From assembly GCF_004362715.1 (NCBI RefSeq), contig NZ_SNYC01000008.1:1-64000 (forward strand): a stretch of DNA of 64,000 nt, written 5' to 3'. Positions within the stretch are counted from its first letter, which is position 1, and each line of letters starts with the position of its first letter. Shown in pieces: positions 33,901 to 43,142 of this stretch. Below the pieces are notes generated by a model, which saw only the letters and a program-made list of their open reading frames with translations, searched no databases and was not told the origin of the DNA. The translations under genes were made by a program, and so were the position numbers. Source of the DNA: Pedobacter metabolipauper. GTDB taxonomy: Bacteria; Bacteroidota; Bacteroidia; Sphingobacteriales; Sphingobacteriaceae.

Positions 33901-34027
33901 TAACTCAGAAGTATCTAAAGCATTACGCAGTGAGCGTATTTACTATGTGCTTGAAGAGATCAATGTACAACCGGGTATAGGTTACATGACAAAAATTAGA
34001 AACACAGATACAACAGTACAAGCGTAA
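30935..34027 (+). CDS. actB: Alternative complex III subunit ActB, molybdopterin-oxidoreductase-like iron-sulfur protein
   Basis: A 1030-residue periplasmic protein that fuses a molybdopterin-oxidoreductase-like domain with a ferredoxin-type iron-sulfur domain. A Tat-like signal lies internally near residues 49-70 (TPRRDFLKALGFGLG), as in other 'Tat-variant-translocated' members. The C-terminal third has Cys clusters CTGCGSCIVAC, CQHCDHAPCETVC, CVGTRYCANNC and CSMC for several FeS clusters. In characterised ACIII the molybdopterin-like domain carries no Mo cofactor. It sits 46 bases after actA and 24 before actC. Confidence 0.95.
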   Translation: MESNKKYWKGLEEYKNTPDFVENNKNEFAEPLPIEDVLNEAGLSTVTPRRDFLKALGFGLGAVTLAACQTAPVHKSIPYLIKPEEVVPGIPNYYVSSYNGQSILVKTREGRPIKIEPNPNAGAFNCGTDAQAQASVLDLYDVSKLKSPQLKSGNSLTESNWSKIDAFVKGELNKAQASGKKIRIVSSSVNSPSTKAVVADFISAYPNTKHVQYDPISYTGIIKANENSFGKAVVPKYNFDKAELVVSFSADFLGTWISGEEFTSQYIANRDYKSLAKGKMSRHFQFEAGMSLTGTNADTRVPVKLSEEGPALLALYNAVTGNSLAGASLPNNTTADKVIKLLGKELLQNKGKSLVVCGSNDVSTQILVNAINSAIGSYGTTIDLDNPSKRYAGNDAEFAELLNEMNRGEVAAVFFLDTNPAYDITNTKSFTDGLAKVALKVSFADRSDETASLCDVIAINHNYLESWGDANAYEGYYSIVQPTINPVFNSRQAEESLLIWSDNPVKEYYTYVRNNWEKNILPALGKEWKDVLQTGVFAAAAKPAGAYTFSQSLTAVIPTIISNSKALAKDIELQVYESIPMRNGKHANNAFLQELPDPVSKVTWDNYIALAPKFAEKLGFKEFDIVSITDDKYTIELPVLIQPGQAQGTASIALGYGRNKAGKAGDNVGKNAFPFVSFTNGTFKYATTVKLTGTGKREELAQTQTHHSFEGRNIIREATFKEYKKNPAIGSGNDHAKHKSYDMWDKYEKPGNNWVMAIDLNACTGCGSCIVACNVENNIPVVGKEEVRKRREMHWIRIDRYYSFNVEGGEDEGAHGSGHGTHGSTGINAVTKEKEIAHLDNLDNVSVVHQPMLCQHCDHAPCETVCPVLATVHSSDGLNHMAYNRCVGTRYCANNCPYKVRRFNWFNYWNDSRFDNYLNNEFTQLVLNPDVTTRSRGVMEKCSMCIQRIQGGKLQAKMEKRPLKDGDIKMACQEACSANAIIFGDGNDPNSEVSKALRSERIYYVLEEINVQPGIGYMTKIRNTDTTVQA

Positions 34028-34051
34028 GCTGATATTAAAGAAAAATACATT

Positions 34052-35524
34052 ATGTCTGGACATAACGAATCAATATTAAGAGAACCACTAATCACCGGCA
34101 GTGATATCACGTATGCAAAAATTACGGATGATATTTTAATGCCTGTTGAAAATAAGCCTAACAGGGCCTGGTGGATTGGATTTATACTTTCACTTTGCGG
34201 TGCTACACTTTGGGTAGTTGCCGTAAGTTATACCTTCTGGTTCGGTATCGGATCATGGGGTTTGAATAAAACGGTAGGATGGGCCTGGGATATTACCGGT
34301 TTCGTATGGTGGGTAGGTATTGGTCACGCAGGAACACTAATTTCTGCCGTACTGTTACTCTTCCGCCAGAACTGGAGAAACTCCATTAACCGGTCTGCAG
34401 AGGCGATGACCATCTTTGCCGTTATCTGTGCGGCAACCTACGTAGTATCTCACATGGGCCGCCCATGGTTAGCCTATTGGGTATTGCCATTGCCAAATCA
34501 ATTCGGATCACTATGGGTTAACTTTAACTCACCGCTGGTTTGGGATATGTTTGCAATCTCTACGTACTTCTCTGTATCCTTATTGTTCTGGTATACGGGT
34601 TTACTTCCTGATATTGCAACCATCCGTGACCGTGCTACGGGTGTTAGACGTAAGATCTATTCCATATTTTCTTTCGGATGGTCTGGTAATGTAAAGACCT
34701 GGCAGCGTTTTGAGGCTGTGTCCTTAATTCTTGCAGGTATCTCTACACCATTGGTACTATCGGTACACACGATTGTATCCATGGACTTTGCTACCTCGGT
34801 AATTCCGGGATGGCATACTACGATCTTCCCTCCATACTTTGTGGCTGGAGCGATCTTCTCTGGATTTGCGATGGTATTGACCTTATTATTGGTTGCACGT
34901 AAAGTTCTTGGACTGGAGAATTACATCACCATGTTCCACATTGAATCGATGAATAAGATCATCATTCTAACAGGATCTATTGTAGGTGTGGCTTACATCA
35001 CAGAGTTCTTCATTGCCTGGTATTCAGGTTCTGAATATGAGCAGTATGCATTTATTAACCGTTCAACCGGGCCATACTGGTGGGCATACTGGATGATGAT
35101 GACGTGTAACGTGATCTCTCCGCAGTTGTTGTGGTTCAAAAAGATCCGTACCAGCATTCCTGCTACCTGGATCCTTTCTATCGTAGTGAATATCGGGATG
35201 TGGTTTGAGCGTTTCGTAATTATCGTAACTTCATTACACCGTGATTATATCCCTTCAAGCTGGGCCATGTTCTACCCTACATGGGTTGACGTAAGTGTGT
35301 TTGTAGGGTCAATAGGAGTATTCTTTACCTTATTCTTATTGTTCTTAAGAGTGCTGCCATCTATTGCCATTGCAGAGGTTAAATTGCTATTGAAAAGCGC
35401 AAGTGAGCAGGCGAAAATGAAACAAATTAAAGAAGGACATTTAGATAAAGAGCAGGTTGCTGAATATGTAGAGTCTTTAGAGAAATTTGATAGTGTTAAA
35501 CAAGAAGAATACGCAAAAATATAA
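34052..35524 (+). CDS. actC: Alternative complex III subunit ActC, NrfD-like quinol-binding membrane protein
   Basis: A 490-residue polytopic membrane protein of the NrfD/PsrC family, with about ten hydrophobic helices. Typical stretches are WDITGFVWWVGIGHAGTLIS, SAEAMTIFAVICAATYVVSH and FYPTWVDVSVFVGS. This subunit carries the quinol site of ACIII and may contribute to proton translocation. A charged cytoplasmic tail of about 60 residues follows the last helix. It is followed after 2 bases by actD. Confidence 0.95.
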   Translation: MSGHNESILREPLITGSDITYAKITDDILMPVENKPNRAWWIGFILSLCGATLWVVAVSYTFWFGIGSWGLNKTVGWAWDITGFVWWVGIGHAGTLISAVLLLFRQNWRNSINRSAEAMTIFAVICAATYVVSHMGRPWLAYWVLPLPNQFGSLWVNFNSPLVWDMFAISTYFSVSLLFWYTGLLPDIATIRDRATGVRRKIYSIFSFGWSGNVKTWQRFEAVSLILAGISTPLVLSVHTIVSMDFATSVIPGWHTTIFPPYFVAGAIFSGFAMVLTLLLVARKVLGLENYITMFHIESMNKIIILTGSIVGVAYITEFFIAWYSGSEYEQYAFINRSTGPYWWAYWMMMTCNVISPQLLWFKKIRTSIPATWILSIVVNIGMWFERFVIIVTSLHRDYIPSSWAMFYPTWVDVSVFVGSIGVFFTLFLLFLRVLPSIAIAEVKLLLKSASEQAKMKQIKEGHLDKEQVAEYVESLEKFDSVKQEEYAKI

Positions 35525-35526
35525 CA

Positions 35527-36063
35527 ATGAGTAATATCAAATATATTTTAGGCAGTTTTGGTGATCCTGACGAAATGATGCACGGCATCGATAAGTTACA
35601 GGAAAACAACATTCATATTTATGATGTGTATACACCAATGCCTATTCACGGCATCGAAGCTAAATTGGGAATTAAGAGATCCAGATTAGATATACTCGCA
35701 TTCTTTTGCGGGATAACAGGAACTGCGTCTGCATTTGCACTGATCTACTTAACCTCTGTGGTAGATTGGAAACATAACATTGGTGGTAAGCCAGCTCTGG
35801 CACTTCCGGATTTTATTCCGATTATGTTTGAGTTAACTATTTTGTTCTGTGCATTCAGTTTAGTTGGTGCATACTATGCATCTACACACTTGTTTCCGGG
35901 AAGAGCGCCAAGAGTGATGGACTTAAGGGCAACTCATGACCGGTTCATTATCGCGATTGATGCGAAACAAAATGCGGAACATAGTAAAATTGATGGTTTA
36001 TTAAAAGATGCAGGTGCTTTGGAAGTGAAGTACAATGAAAGGAAGTATATTAGCTATGAATAA
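35527..36063 (+). CDS. actD: Alternative complex III subunit ActD (DUF3341)
   Basis: A 178-residue DUF3341 protein. The cytosolic N-terminal part reads LGSFGDPDEMMHGIDKLQEN and ends in MPIHGIEAKLGIKRSRLD. Two membrane helices (about 57-80 and 98-120) are followed by a cytosolic tail. It is a structural subunit of the complex with no cofactor motif. Its end overlaps the start of actE by 8 bases. Confidence 0.93.
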   Translation: MSNIKYILGSFGDPDEMMHGIDKLQENNIHIYDVYTPMPIHGIEAKLGIKRSRLDILAFFCGITGTASAFALIYLTSVVDWKHNIGGKPALALPDFIPIMFELTILFCAFSLVGAYYASTHLFPGRAPRVMDLRATHDRFIIAIDAKQNAEHSKIDGLLKDAGALEVKYNERKYISYE

Positions 36064-36646
36064 GAATAAAGTAGTTTTAGCCTCATTTTGTATTCTTGCC
36101 AGTGCTGTAGTATTTTCAGCATGCAGAGATAAACAAAGTACAGGTTTAGAATACGCAAGGAACATGTATGATCCGCTTGCTTATAATCCGGATCAGCCAA
36201 ATAACAATTTTGCAAACGGACAAACTGCACAAACACCACCGAAAAATACAGTACCAGTAGGTTTTGTTGAGGAAGATATCTATCCGAACACAGCTGCCGG
36301 TTATGAAGAAGCTGGTGTTAAACTGGTAAATAGCCTGCAGTTAACAGAGAAAAATCTATTGCAGGGCCAGCACTTATACAAAGTTTTCTGTGGTCCTTGT
36401 CACGGTGAGGCCGGAGACGGTCAGGGTCACCTGGTTAAGATCGAGAAATTTACGGGTGTTCCTTCGTTCATCGATCCGGAGAAAGCTTCTTCAAGAGGTG
36501 GCTTAATGAAAGATCTTTCTGCAGGAAAAATCTACCACACCATTAAATACGGTGTGAATATGATGGGGTCTTATGCTTCACAATTGTCACCTGAAGAGAG
36601 ATGGAAAGTGGTGGCATACGTACAACAATTACAAAAAGGAAAATAG
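36056..36646 (+). CDS. actE: Alternative complex III subunit ActE, monoheme cytochrome c lipoprotein
   Basis: A 196-residue protein from the ATG at 36056, which places a lipobox (VFSAC) near residue 22; the longer frame from 36035 would disturb the signal. The cytochrome c domain at about 95-195 has the single heme site CGPCH with a distal Met (NMMGSY). As the surface monoheme subunit it probably delivers electrons to the oxidase. Overlaps actD by 8 bases and is 10 bases before actF. Confidence 0.93.
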   Translation: MNKNKVVLASFCILASAVVFSACRDKQSTGLEYARNMYDPLAYNPDQPNNNFANGQTAQTPPKNTVPVGFVEEDIYPNTAAGYEEAGVKLVNSLQLTEKNLLQGQHLYKVFCGPCHGEAGDGQGHLVKIEKFTGVPSFIDPEKASSRGGLMKDLSAGKIYHTIKYGVNMMGSYASQLSPEERWKVVAYVQQLQKGK

Positions 36647-36656
36647 TAAGAAGAAA

Positions 36657-37871
36657 ATGGGAACTCATAATTATAATTTAACTGAGCAGTTTGAGTTTAC
36701 AGGTAAAGCAAAAACTTTAAGCTTAATCGCTATGTTAGTAGGGATTGGTGCTTTAGCATATGGCTTTTCTGCAGAGATACGTCATGAGCGTACATTTGCA
36801 AACCTGTTACTAATGGCTTATTACTTCGCTTGTGTTTGTATGTCTGGCGCTTTCTTTTTAGCGGTTCAGTTTGTTGCACAGGCAGGATGGTCTGCTTCAA
36901 TACTACGTGTACCTCAGGCAATGGCTAAAACCTTACCAATTGCCGTGGTTATCCTGATCGCTGTGATCGGCGCAGGTCTATATACACATAACTTATACCA
37001 CCACTGGAATGCTCCGGGTTTAACTGTAGAAGGTGATCCAAACTATGATAGTTTGATTGCTGGTAAATCTGCATTCTTAAATGTGCCTTTCTTTATGGCA
37101 CGTCAGGTGGTCTTTTTAGGCGTTTACTGCATCTTCGCTTTATTGCTGGCAAGATTGTCAAACAATGAAGATCTTCAGGGCGGTTTAAATTCATACCGTA
37201 AAAGCTTTAAATACTCTTGTATATTCTTAGTGATCTACGGATTTACTACACCAATCTTTGCGTTTGATACGATCATGTCGTTAGAAGCACACTGGTTCTC
37301 TACCATGTTTGGCTGGTATAACTTTGCCGCCATGTGGGTAAGCAGCTTAGCAACGATTGCGATCATCATCATTCTGTTGAGAAAAGCAGGTTACATGAGC
37401 TGGGTAAATAACAGTCACCTTCATAACCTCGGTCAGTTTATCTTCGGATTCTCTATTTTCTGGACCTATGTATGGTTTGCTCAGTTTATGCTGATCTATT
37501 ATGCAAACATGCCGGAAGAAACCGTGTATTTCTACAAACGTTTTGAGAATTACGAATTCTGGTTCTATCTGAACCTTGTTCTTAACTTCTTATCTCCTGT
37601 ATTGCTGTTGATGGACAGGGATAATAAAAGACAGGAAAATATATTACTTACCGTATCAATCATTGTATTGTGCGGCCACTGGGTTGATTATTACCAAATG
37701 ATCATGCCTGGCACGGTGGAAGAACACCATACTTTTGATTTTCTTGAGATCGGAATAGCCCTGGGTTTTGTAGGTTTGTTTACCTTTACCGTGTTGACTG
37801 CATTAAGCAAGAAACCACTGATCGCAAAAAATCACCCGTTATTACAAGAGAGTTTGAATCACCACTTGTAA
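36657..37871 (+). CDS. actF: Alternative complex III subunit ActF, NrfD-like membrane protein
   Basis: A 404-residue integral membrane protein with about ten helices, a distant paralogue of ActC. Recognisable stretches include EHTFDFLEIGIALGFVGLFT near the C-terminus and IFAFDTIMSLEAHWFSTMFG in the middle. I start it at the ATG at 36657; the frame is open further upstream inside actE, but those residues are polar and out of family. It completes the ACIII operon, and the oxidase genes follow after 67 bases. Confidence 0.93.
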   Translation: MGTHNYNLTEQFEFTGKAKTLSLIAMLVGIGALAYGFSAEIRHERTFANLLLMAYYFACVCMSGAFFLAVQFVAQAGWSASILRVPQAMAKTLPIAVVILIAVIGAGLYTHNLYHHWNAPGLTVEGDPNYDSLIAGKSAFLNVPFFMARQVVFLGVYCIFALLLARLSNNEDLQGGLNSYRKSFKYSCIFLVIYGFTTPIFAFDTIMSLEAHWFSTMFGWYNFAAMWVSSLATIAIIIILLRKAGYMSWVNNSHLHNLGQFIFGFSIFWTYVWFAQFMLIYYANMPEETVYFYKRFENYEFWFYLNLVLNFLSPVLLLMDRDNKRQENILLTVSIIVLCGHWVDYYQMIMPGTVEEHHTFDFLEIGIALGFVGLFTFTVLTALSKKPLIAKNHPLLQESLNHHL

Positions 37872-37938
37872 CCGGTGATCACGATAGCACAAATAAATAA
37901 TAGTATAATAGAAGTACATTGTTACTACTTTTAAGGAA

Positions 37939-39192
37939 ATGAGTTTAAGAAAATTTATAAGTAATAAAACAATAGCGGCCCTAGCAGTAATCGGAACTGC
38001 ATTTGCAAATACTAGCGCATTTGCCCAAGCTGCCGGCGCTGCCGCTGCAACCGCTGAGAAACCTGTAGATATGGGTCCGGTTTATAAAACCGCTATTTTT
38101 TACGTCATGGCGTTTTTACTACTGTGCTTATTTATAGCCATAGTAGGTAAAGCGTTAAAGGTGTATGAACTGACCCGTGAGGCTCAGGATAAACCAAAAG
38201 GCATCAACTGGAATGCAGTGAACGGAACACTTTTCGCCATATTCCTGATCGTTGGCTTGTATGGTGTATACTGGGAATATACAGTTCATGGTAAAATGAT
38301 CCTGCCGGAAGCTGCTTCTGAGCACGGTAAGAAAATCGACCAGATGTTTAACCTGACACTGATCATTACCACCATTGTTTTTATTGCTACTCACATTATC
38401 TTATTTGCTTTTGCTTATTTCTACAAACATACTGGTAAAAGAAAAGCATACTACTATCCACACAATAATGCATTAGAACGCATCTGGACAATTATTCCTG
38501 CACTGGTTTTAACCGTAATGGTTTTAATGGGCTTCCTTACCTGGAGATCTATATTCTACAAGATCGAAGATCCTAACAATAAACCGATCAGCATCGAGAT
38601 CACTTCTTCTCAGTTTGCATGGGCAATCCGTTATTCAGGACCAGATGGTGTTGTTGGCCTAAAGAACTATAAATTGATTACTTCAGAGAATGCTTTAGGG
38701 ATTGATTTTAAGGATAAAAATGCAATGGATGATCTTGTTGCAGACGAGATGGTTCTTCCCGTAAACAAACCGGTTCGTTTGATCCTGACCAGTAAAGATG
38801 TTTTGCATAGTTTTTATATGCCTCACTTTAGAGTGCAGTTAAACACGGTGCCGGGTATGACTTCTTACTTTGAATTTACTCCGACCATTACTACGGAAGA
38901 AATGAAAGCTAAGACCAACGATCCTAAATTTGAATATTTGTTCTTATGTGCTAAGATCTGTGGTGAAGGTCACTACAAGATGCAGAAGAAAGTACGTATC
39001 GTTTCACAAAAAGAATATGATGCATGGCTTGCAGAACAAGGCACTTATTTAAATGACGATTTGAGAAAGCAATTTAATATGCCTGTTACGGCTGCTCCAG
39101 CTCCCGCCCCTGCAGCGGCAACAGCACCTGCCGATTCAACAGCAGCAGATAGTACTGCCGTTCAAACAACCCAAACAGCTTTAAAAAAATAA
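37939..39192 (+). CDS. coxB: Cytochrome c oxidase subunit II
   Basis: A 417-residue protein with a signal peptide (about 1-30). An extra N-terminal helix and two further helices (about 130-165 and 185-205) are followed by the periplasmic cupredoxin domain. The CuA ligands are visible: His in DVLHSFYMPHFRVQ, then CAKICGEGHYKMQ with two Cys, His and Met. An Ala/Pro/Thr-rich tail of about 45 residues ends the protein. It receives electrons for the binuclear centre in subunit I, and no heme site is fused to it. The next gene starts 20 bases later. Confidence 0.95.
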   Translation: MSLRKFISNKTIAALAVIGTAFANTSAFAQAAGAAAATAEKPVDMGPVYKTAIFYVMAFLLLCLFIAIVGKALKVYELTREAQDKPKGINWNAVNGTLFAIFLIVGLYGVYWEYTVHGKMILPEAASEHGKKIDQMFNLTLIITTIVFIATHIILFAFAYFYKHTGKRKAYYYPHNNALERIWTIIPALVLTVMVLMGFLTWRSIFYKIEDPNNKPISIEITSSQFAWAIRYSGPDGVVGLKNYKLITSENALGIDFKDKNAMDDLVADEMVLPVNKPVRLILTSKDVLHSFYMPHFRVQLNTVPGMTSYFEFTPTITTEEMKAKTNDPKFEYLFLCAKICGEGHYKMQKKVRIVSQKEYDAWLAEQGTYLNDDLRKQFNMPVTAAPAPAPAAATAPADSTAADSTAVQTTQTALKK

Positions 39193-39212
39193 TAATACTG
39201 GAATAGCACATT

Positions 39213-41102
39213 ATGTCAACTATATCATTACACGATACACATAACCACGATAGCCATGATGATCATGGGCATCACAAAGAGACTTTCTTATCGAAGTACG
39301 TCTTTAGCATGGATCACAAGATGATCGCTAAGCAGTTCCTGATCACGGGTATTATCATGGCTGTAATTGCTATGGGCTTATCTATCCTGTTCAGGATCCA
39401 ATTGGCCTGGCCAGATAAGAGTTTTCCGATCTTAGAGACTTTCTTAGGAGAGTGGGCTGAAGGCGGAAGGATTAAACCTGATTTTTACCTGGCCCTGGTA
39501 ACCATCCATGGTACCATCATGGTGTTCTTTGTGCTGACTGCCGGACTAAGCGGTACATTTAGTAATTTATTGATCCCACTTCAGATTGGTGCAAGGGATA
39601 TGGCCTCGCCATTCCTGAACATGCTTTCTTACTGGTTCTTTTTCAGTGCCTGTGTAATCATGATGAGTTCATTCTTCATTCAAACTGGTCCTGCCAGTGC
39701 CGGATGGACAATCTATCCGCCATTATCTGCATTGCCAACCGCAATTAAAGGTTCTGGATTGGGTATGACCCTTTGGTTGATCAGTATGGTGCTTTTTGTG
39801 GCTTCCTCTTTAATGGGTGGTATCAACTATGTAAGTACCGTGCTTAACATGCGTACCAAGGGTATGGATCTTTGGAAAATGCCATTGACCATCTGGGCGT
39901 TCTTCCTTACCGCTATATTGGGGATATTATCATTCCCGGTTCTTGTGGCTGGTGTGGTTCTCCTAGTATTTGACCGTAGCTTTGGTACCAGTTTTTACCT
40001 TTCTGATATTGTAATGGGTACTCAGGTATTGCCTAATGAAGGTGGTTCACCAATCTTATGGCAGCATTTATTCTGGTTCCTTGGTCACCCTGAGGTATAT
40101 ATTGTAATTATGCCCGCATTGGGTATCTCTTCTGAGGTAATCTCAGTAAACTCCAGAAAACCTATCTTCGGTTACCATGCGATGATCTATTCATTGATCG
40201 GTATTACCATTCTATCGTTCATTGTTTGGGGCCACCACATGTTTGTAACCGGTATGAACCCGTTGCTGGGCGGGGTATTTATGATCACTACACTGATCAT
40301 TGCGGTACCTTCTGCTGTGAAGACCTTTAACTATTTAGCAACCCTTTGGAGAGGTAACATCAAGTTTACCCCGGCCATGTTATTTGCTATAGGTTTAGTA
40401 TCCTTCTTTATCTCTGGTGGTTTAACCGGTTTGTTCTTAGGTAATGCATCTTTAGACATCAACTTACACGATACCTACTTTGTAGTAGCCCACTTCCACC
40501 TGGTAATGGGTTCTGCAGCCATCTTTGGTATGCTTGCTGGTGTTTACCACTGGTATCCTAAAATGTTCGGCCGTATGATGAGCAATAAATTAGGATACCT
40601 GCATTTCTGGTTAACATTTATATGTGCTTACCTGGTATTCTTCCCGCTTCACTTCTTAGGTCTTGATGGGGTTCCGCGTCGTTACTATGCATTTACAGAA
40701 TTTGAGTTTATGCAGAAATGGTTAACCGTAAACGTATTTGTTACCTGGGCAGCTATTATTGGCGGTCTGGCACAAGTGGCCTTCTTATGGAACTTCTTCT
40801 ATTCTATCTTTAAAGGTAAAAAAGCACCTCAGAATCCATGGGGAGCGAATACTTTAGAGTGGACTGCTCCTGTAGAGCATATACACGGTAACTGGCCTGG
40901 TGAAATTCCAACAGTATATCGTTGGCCATATGATTACAGTAAGCCAGGTGCTGAACAAGATTTTATTCCACAAACCATTCCTTTCTCAGAAACAATGAGC
41001 TCAAATATGCCTCATGATTTTGAAGGAAATGCAGAAGCTGAACGGATCCAGAAAGAATGGGAAGATCAGAGAGACGCAGACGAAAAAACAAAATTAGACT
41101 AG
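39213..41102 (+). CDS. coxA: Cytochrome c oxidase subunit I
   Basis: A 629-residue heme-copper oxidase catalytic subunit with at least twelve helices. The His-rich N-terminus (HDTHNHDSHDDHGHH) is notable. Ligand motifs are intact: TIHGTIMVFF (low-spin heme), FLGHPEVYIVIMP (CuB and cross-linked Tyr), WGHHMFVTGM (CuB) and HDTYFVVAHFHLVMG (both hemes). It reduces oxygen to water and pumps protons. A strong terminator follows. Confidence 0.97.
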   Translation: MSTISLHDTHNHDSHDDHGHHKETFLSKYVFSMDHKMIAKQFLITGIIMAVIAMGLSILFRIQLAWPDKSFPILETFLGEWAEGGRIKPDFYLALVTIHGTIMVFFVLTAGLSGTFSNLLIPLQIGARDMASPFLNMLSYWFFFSACVIMMSSFFIQTGPASAGWTIYPPLSALPTAIKGSGLGMTLWLISMVLFVASSLMGGINYVSTVLNMRTKGMDLWKMPLTIWAFFLTAILGILSFPVLVAGVVLLVFDRSFGTSFYLSDIVMGTQVLPNEGGSPILWQHLFWFLGHPEVYIVIMPALGISSEVISVNSRKPIFGYHAMIYSLIGITILSFIVWGHHMFVTGMNPLLGGVFMITTLIIAVPSAVKTFNYLATLWRGNIKFTPAMLFAIGLVSFFISGGLTGLFLGNASLDINLHDTYFVVAHFHLVMGSAAIFGMLAGVYHWYPKMFGRMMSNKLGYLHFWLTFICAYLVFFPLHFLGLDGVPRRYYAFTEFEFMQKWLTVNVFVTWAAIIGGLAQVAFLWNFFYSIFKGKKAPQNPWGANTLEWTAPVEHIHGNWPGEIPTVYRWPYDYSKPGAEQDFIPQTIPFSETMSSNMPHDFEGNAEAERIQKEWEDQRDADEKTKLD

Positions 41103-41122
41103 CACATAGTTTATATTAAGAT

Positions 41123-41170
41123 GAGGTATCTGCAGTAGGTAAATACTTACAACAGATACCTCTTTTTTTT
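41123..41170 (+). terminator. Strong intrinsic terminator after coxA
   Basis: GAGGTATCTG (41123-41132) pairs perfectly with CAGATACCTC (41153-41162), followed by eight T. It separates the act-coxBA unit from the heme A synthase and subunit III unit. Confidence 0.9.
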
Positions 41171-41185
41171 AATCAAAACACACCC

Positions 41186-42250
41186 ATGGTTCCTAGATCT
41201 GAAAAGAGATTTATCAGGCTTAACCTGATAACGATTGTTGTAACCCTGCTGCTGATTTTAGCTGGTGGCATAGTACGCAGTACAGGTTCTGGTATGGGAT
41301 GCCCCGATTGGCCCAAATGTTTTGATCAGTATGTACCCCCTACATCGGTATCACAGCTTCCTGCAGATTATAAAGAGAAATATGTTGCGCAGCGAATCGC
41401 TAAGAATGAACGTTTTGCTAAAACGCTGGACCGCATGGGTAAAGGTCATCTGGCAGACAGCATCCGCCACGACCAGTCTATTTTACAGCCTGAAGAATTT
41501 AATGTTTCTAAAACCTGGACAGAATATTTAAACCGTTTAATGGGCGCCATTACCGGCTTCTTATTACTCGGGCTAACCGTCTTATCCTGGAAGTACCGTA
41601 AAAGTGCCGCCCGCATATCCATACTAAGTTTTCTGAACCTCATCATCGTTGGTTTTCAGGCCTGGCTGGGTTCTATCGTGGTATCTACCAACTTAATGCC
41701 CTGGGTGGTAACCGTTCACATGCTGCTGGCGCTGGTCATTCTTGCCATATTGGTATATACCTATAATTATGCGCAGCAGCTGCAGAAGGAAACGACTGTA
41801 ATTATGGCGAAGGTGACCTGGTTAAAGGTGATCATCTTTTTAACCATTGTATTGAGTGTGATTCAGATTGTGCTGGGTACTGAAGTAAGGGAAGCTGTTG
41901 ATGCCGTTTCCAGAAAGCTCTTGTACAATAACAGGGAAAGCTGGATTGCAGAAACCGGAATGATCTTCTCTTATCACAGGGATGTCGCTATATTTGTGCT
42001 GATCCTTAATCTGGTTGTTTACAAGATTGTTAAGGACAAGTTTAATGGTAAAGCTGCGGCATTGTCAGTAGCCTATAAAATTTGGATTGTATTGATTATT
42101 CAAATCGCATCTGGCTTAATATTATCTAACTTTGCATTGCCGCCATATGCGCAGGCATTGCATATTTTATTTTCTACTGCTTTATTTACCCTTCAGTACT
42201 ATTTGTACTTACTGGTTTATAGAACAGATTCATATCAACAAGAGCATTAA
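41186..42250 (+). CDS. ctaA: Heme A synthase (COX15/CtaA)
   Basis: A 354-residue membrane protein with about eight helices. It oxidises the C8 methyl of heme O to the formyl group of heme A. Family features include GGIVRSTGSGMGCPDWPKC at the first helix, with a Cys pair in the following loop region, EYLNRLMGAITGF, and HMLLAL and HILFSTALF with heme-ligand His residues. The start at 41186 follows the terminator by 15 bases. It precedes heme O synthase, so heme A is made by adjacent genes. Confidence 0.94.
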   Translation: MVPRSEKRFIRLNLITIVVTLLLILAGGIVRSTGSGMGCPDWPKCFDQYVPPTSVSQLPADYKEKYVAQRIAKNERFAKTLDRMGKGHLADSIRHDQSILQPEEFNVSKTWTEYLNRLMGAITGFLLLGLTVLSWKYRKSAARISILSFLNLIIVGFQAWLGSIVVSTNLMPWVVTVHMLLALVILAILVYTYNYAQQLQKETTVIMAKVTWLKVIIFLTIVLSVIQIVLGTEVREAVDAVSRKLLYNNRESWIAETGMIFSYHRDVAIFVLILNLVVYKIVKDKFNGKAAALSVAYKIWIVLIIQIASGLILSNFALPPYAQALHILFSTALFTLQYYLYLLVYRTDSYQQEH

Positions 42251-42261
42251 CTATATATAAT

Positions 42262-43140
42262 TTGAAACAGTTTCTATCAGATTTCTCCAAGCTCATTAAA
42301 TTCAGATTAACCTTTCTGGTTGTATTTTCTGCATCCGTTACTTTTTTGATTGGATCGAAGGTACAAATTGATGGCGTTATTCCGGGAGTTAACTGGCTAA
42401 ACTGGGTCATTCTGATTGCAGGCGGGTTCCTGGTTACTTCTGCCGCAAACTGCTTTAATGAAGTGATTGAGGTAGACCTCGATAAATTAATGACGCGGAC
42501 TAAAGATCGCCCGATGCCCGCAGGCCACATGACCACTGGTCAGGGTTTGGTATCTGGTTTGGTCATGGGGATGCTCGGTACATTTCTGTTGGGACAATTG
42601 AATATAGAAACCGGGTTGTTATCTGTGTTCTCTATTTTTCTATATGCCTTTGCCTATACACCTTTAAAGCGTAAATCTCCAATCGCTGTGTTTGTAGGTG
42701 CCATACCCGGTGCATTGCCTCCGCTGATCGGGTATGTTGCGGCACACGGCAGGATTGATAATATTGCAGTTATTCTGTTCCTGGTTCAGTTTGTTTGGCA
42801 GTTTCCTCATTTTTGGTCCATTGCCTGGGTGTTGGACGACGATTATAAAAAGGCAGATTTCCGTCTTTTACCTACCACTAAAAGAGATACGATTAGTGCA
42901 TGGGTGATATTCTTAAGTACACTGGTGTTGATCCCCGTAAGCTTACTTCCCGTTTTTTATCACTTTGGCGGTTACTATATTGCAGTTGTTTCTATATTGG
43001 CTGGTGTTGTGTTTAGTTATTATGCCTTTGCGTTACTGGCAAAGAAAGATATTCCAAGTGCGAGAAAAGTAATGTTCTGTTCATTCTTTTATCTCCCTTT
43101 GGTTCAATTGGTTTTATTATTTGATTTTATAAGTAAATAA
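42262..43140 (+). CDS. ctaB: Protoheme IX farnesyltransferase (heme O synthase)
   Basis: A 292-residue UbiA-family prenyltransferase with about nine helices that farnesylates heme B to heme O. The acidic substrate motif NCFNEVIEVDLDKLM is present, followed by TRTKDRPMPAG and WQFPHFWSIAWVLDDDYKKAD. No ATG fits the N-terminus, so the start is read as TTG at 42262. That is the least certain part of the call. It lies 11 bases after ctaA and 2 before the first subunit III gene. Confidence 0.93.
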   Translation: MKQFLSDFSKLIKFRLTFLVVFSASVTFLIGSKVQIDGVIPGVNWLNWVILIAGGFLVTSAANCFNEVIEVDLDKLMTRTKDRPMPAGHMTTGQGLVSGLVMGMLGTFLLGQLNIETGLLSVFSIFLYAFAYTPLKRKSPIAVFVGAIPGALPPLIGYVAAHGRIDNIAVILFLVQFVWQFPHFWSIAWVLDDDYKKADFRLLPTTKRDTISAWVIFLSTLVLIPVSLLPVFYHFGGYYIAVVSILAGVVFSYYAFALLAKKDIPSARKVMFCSFFYLPLVQLVLLFDFISK

Positions 43141-43142
43141 AT

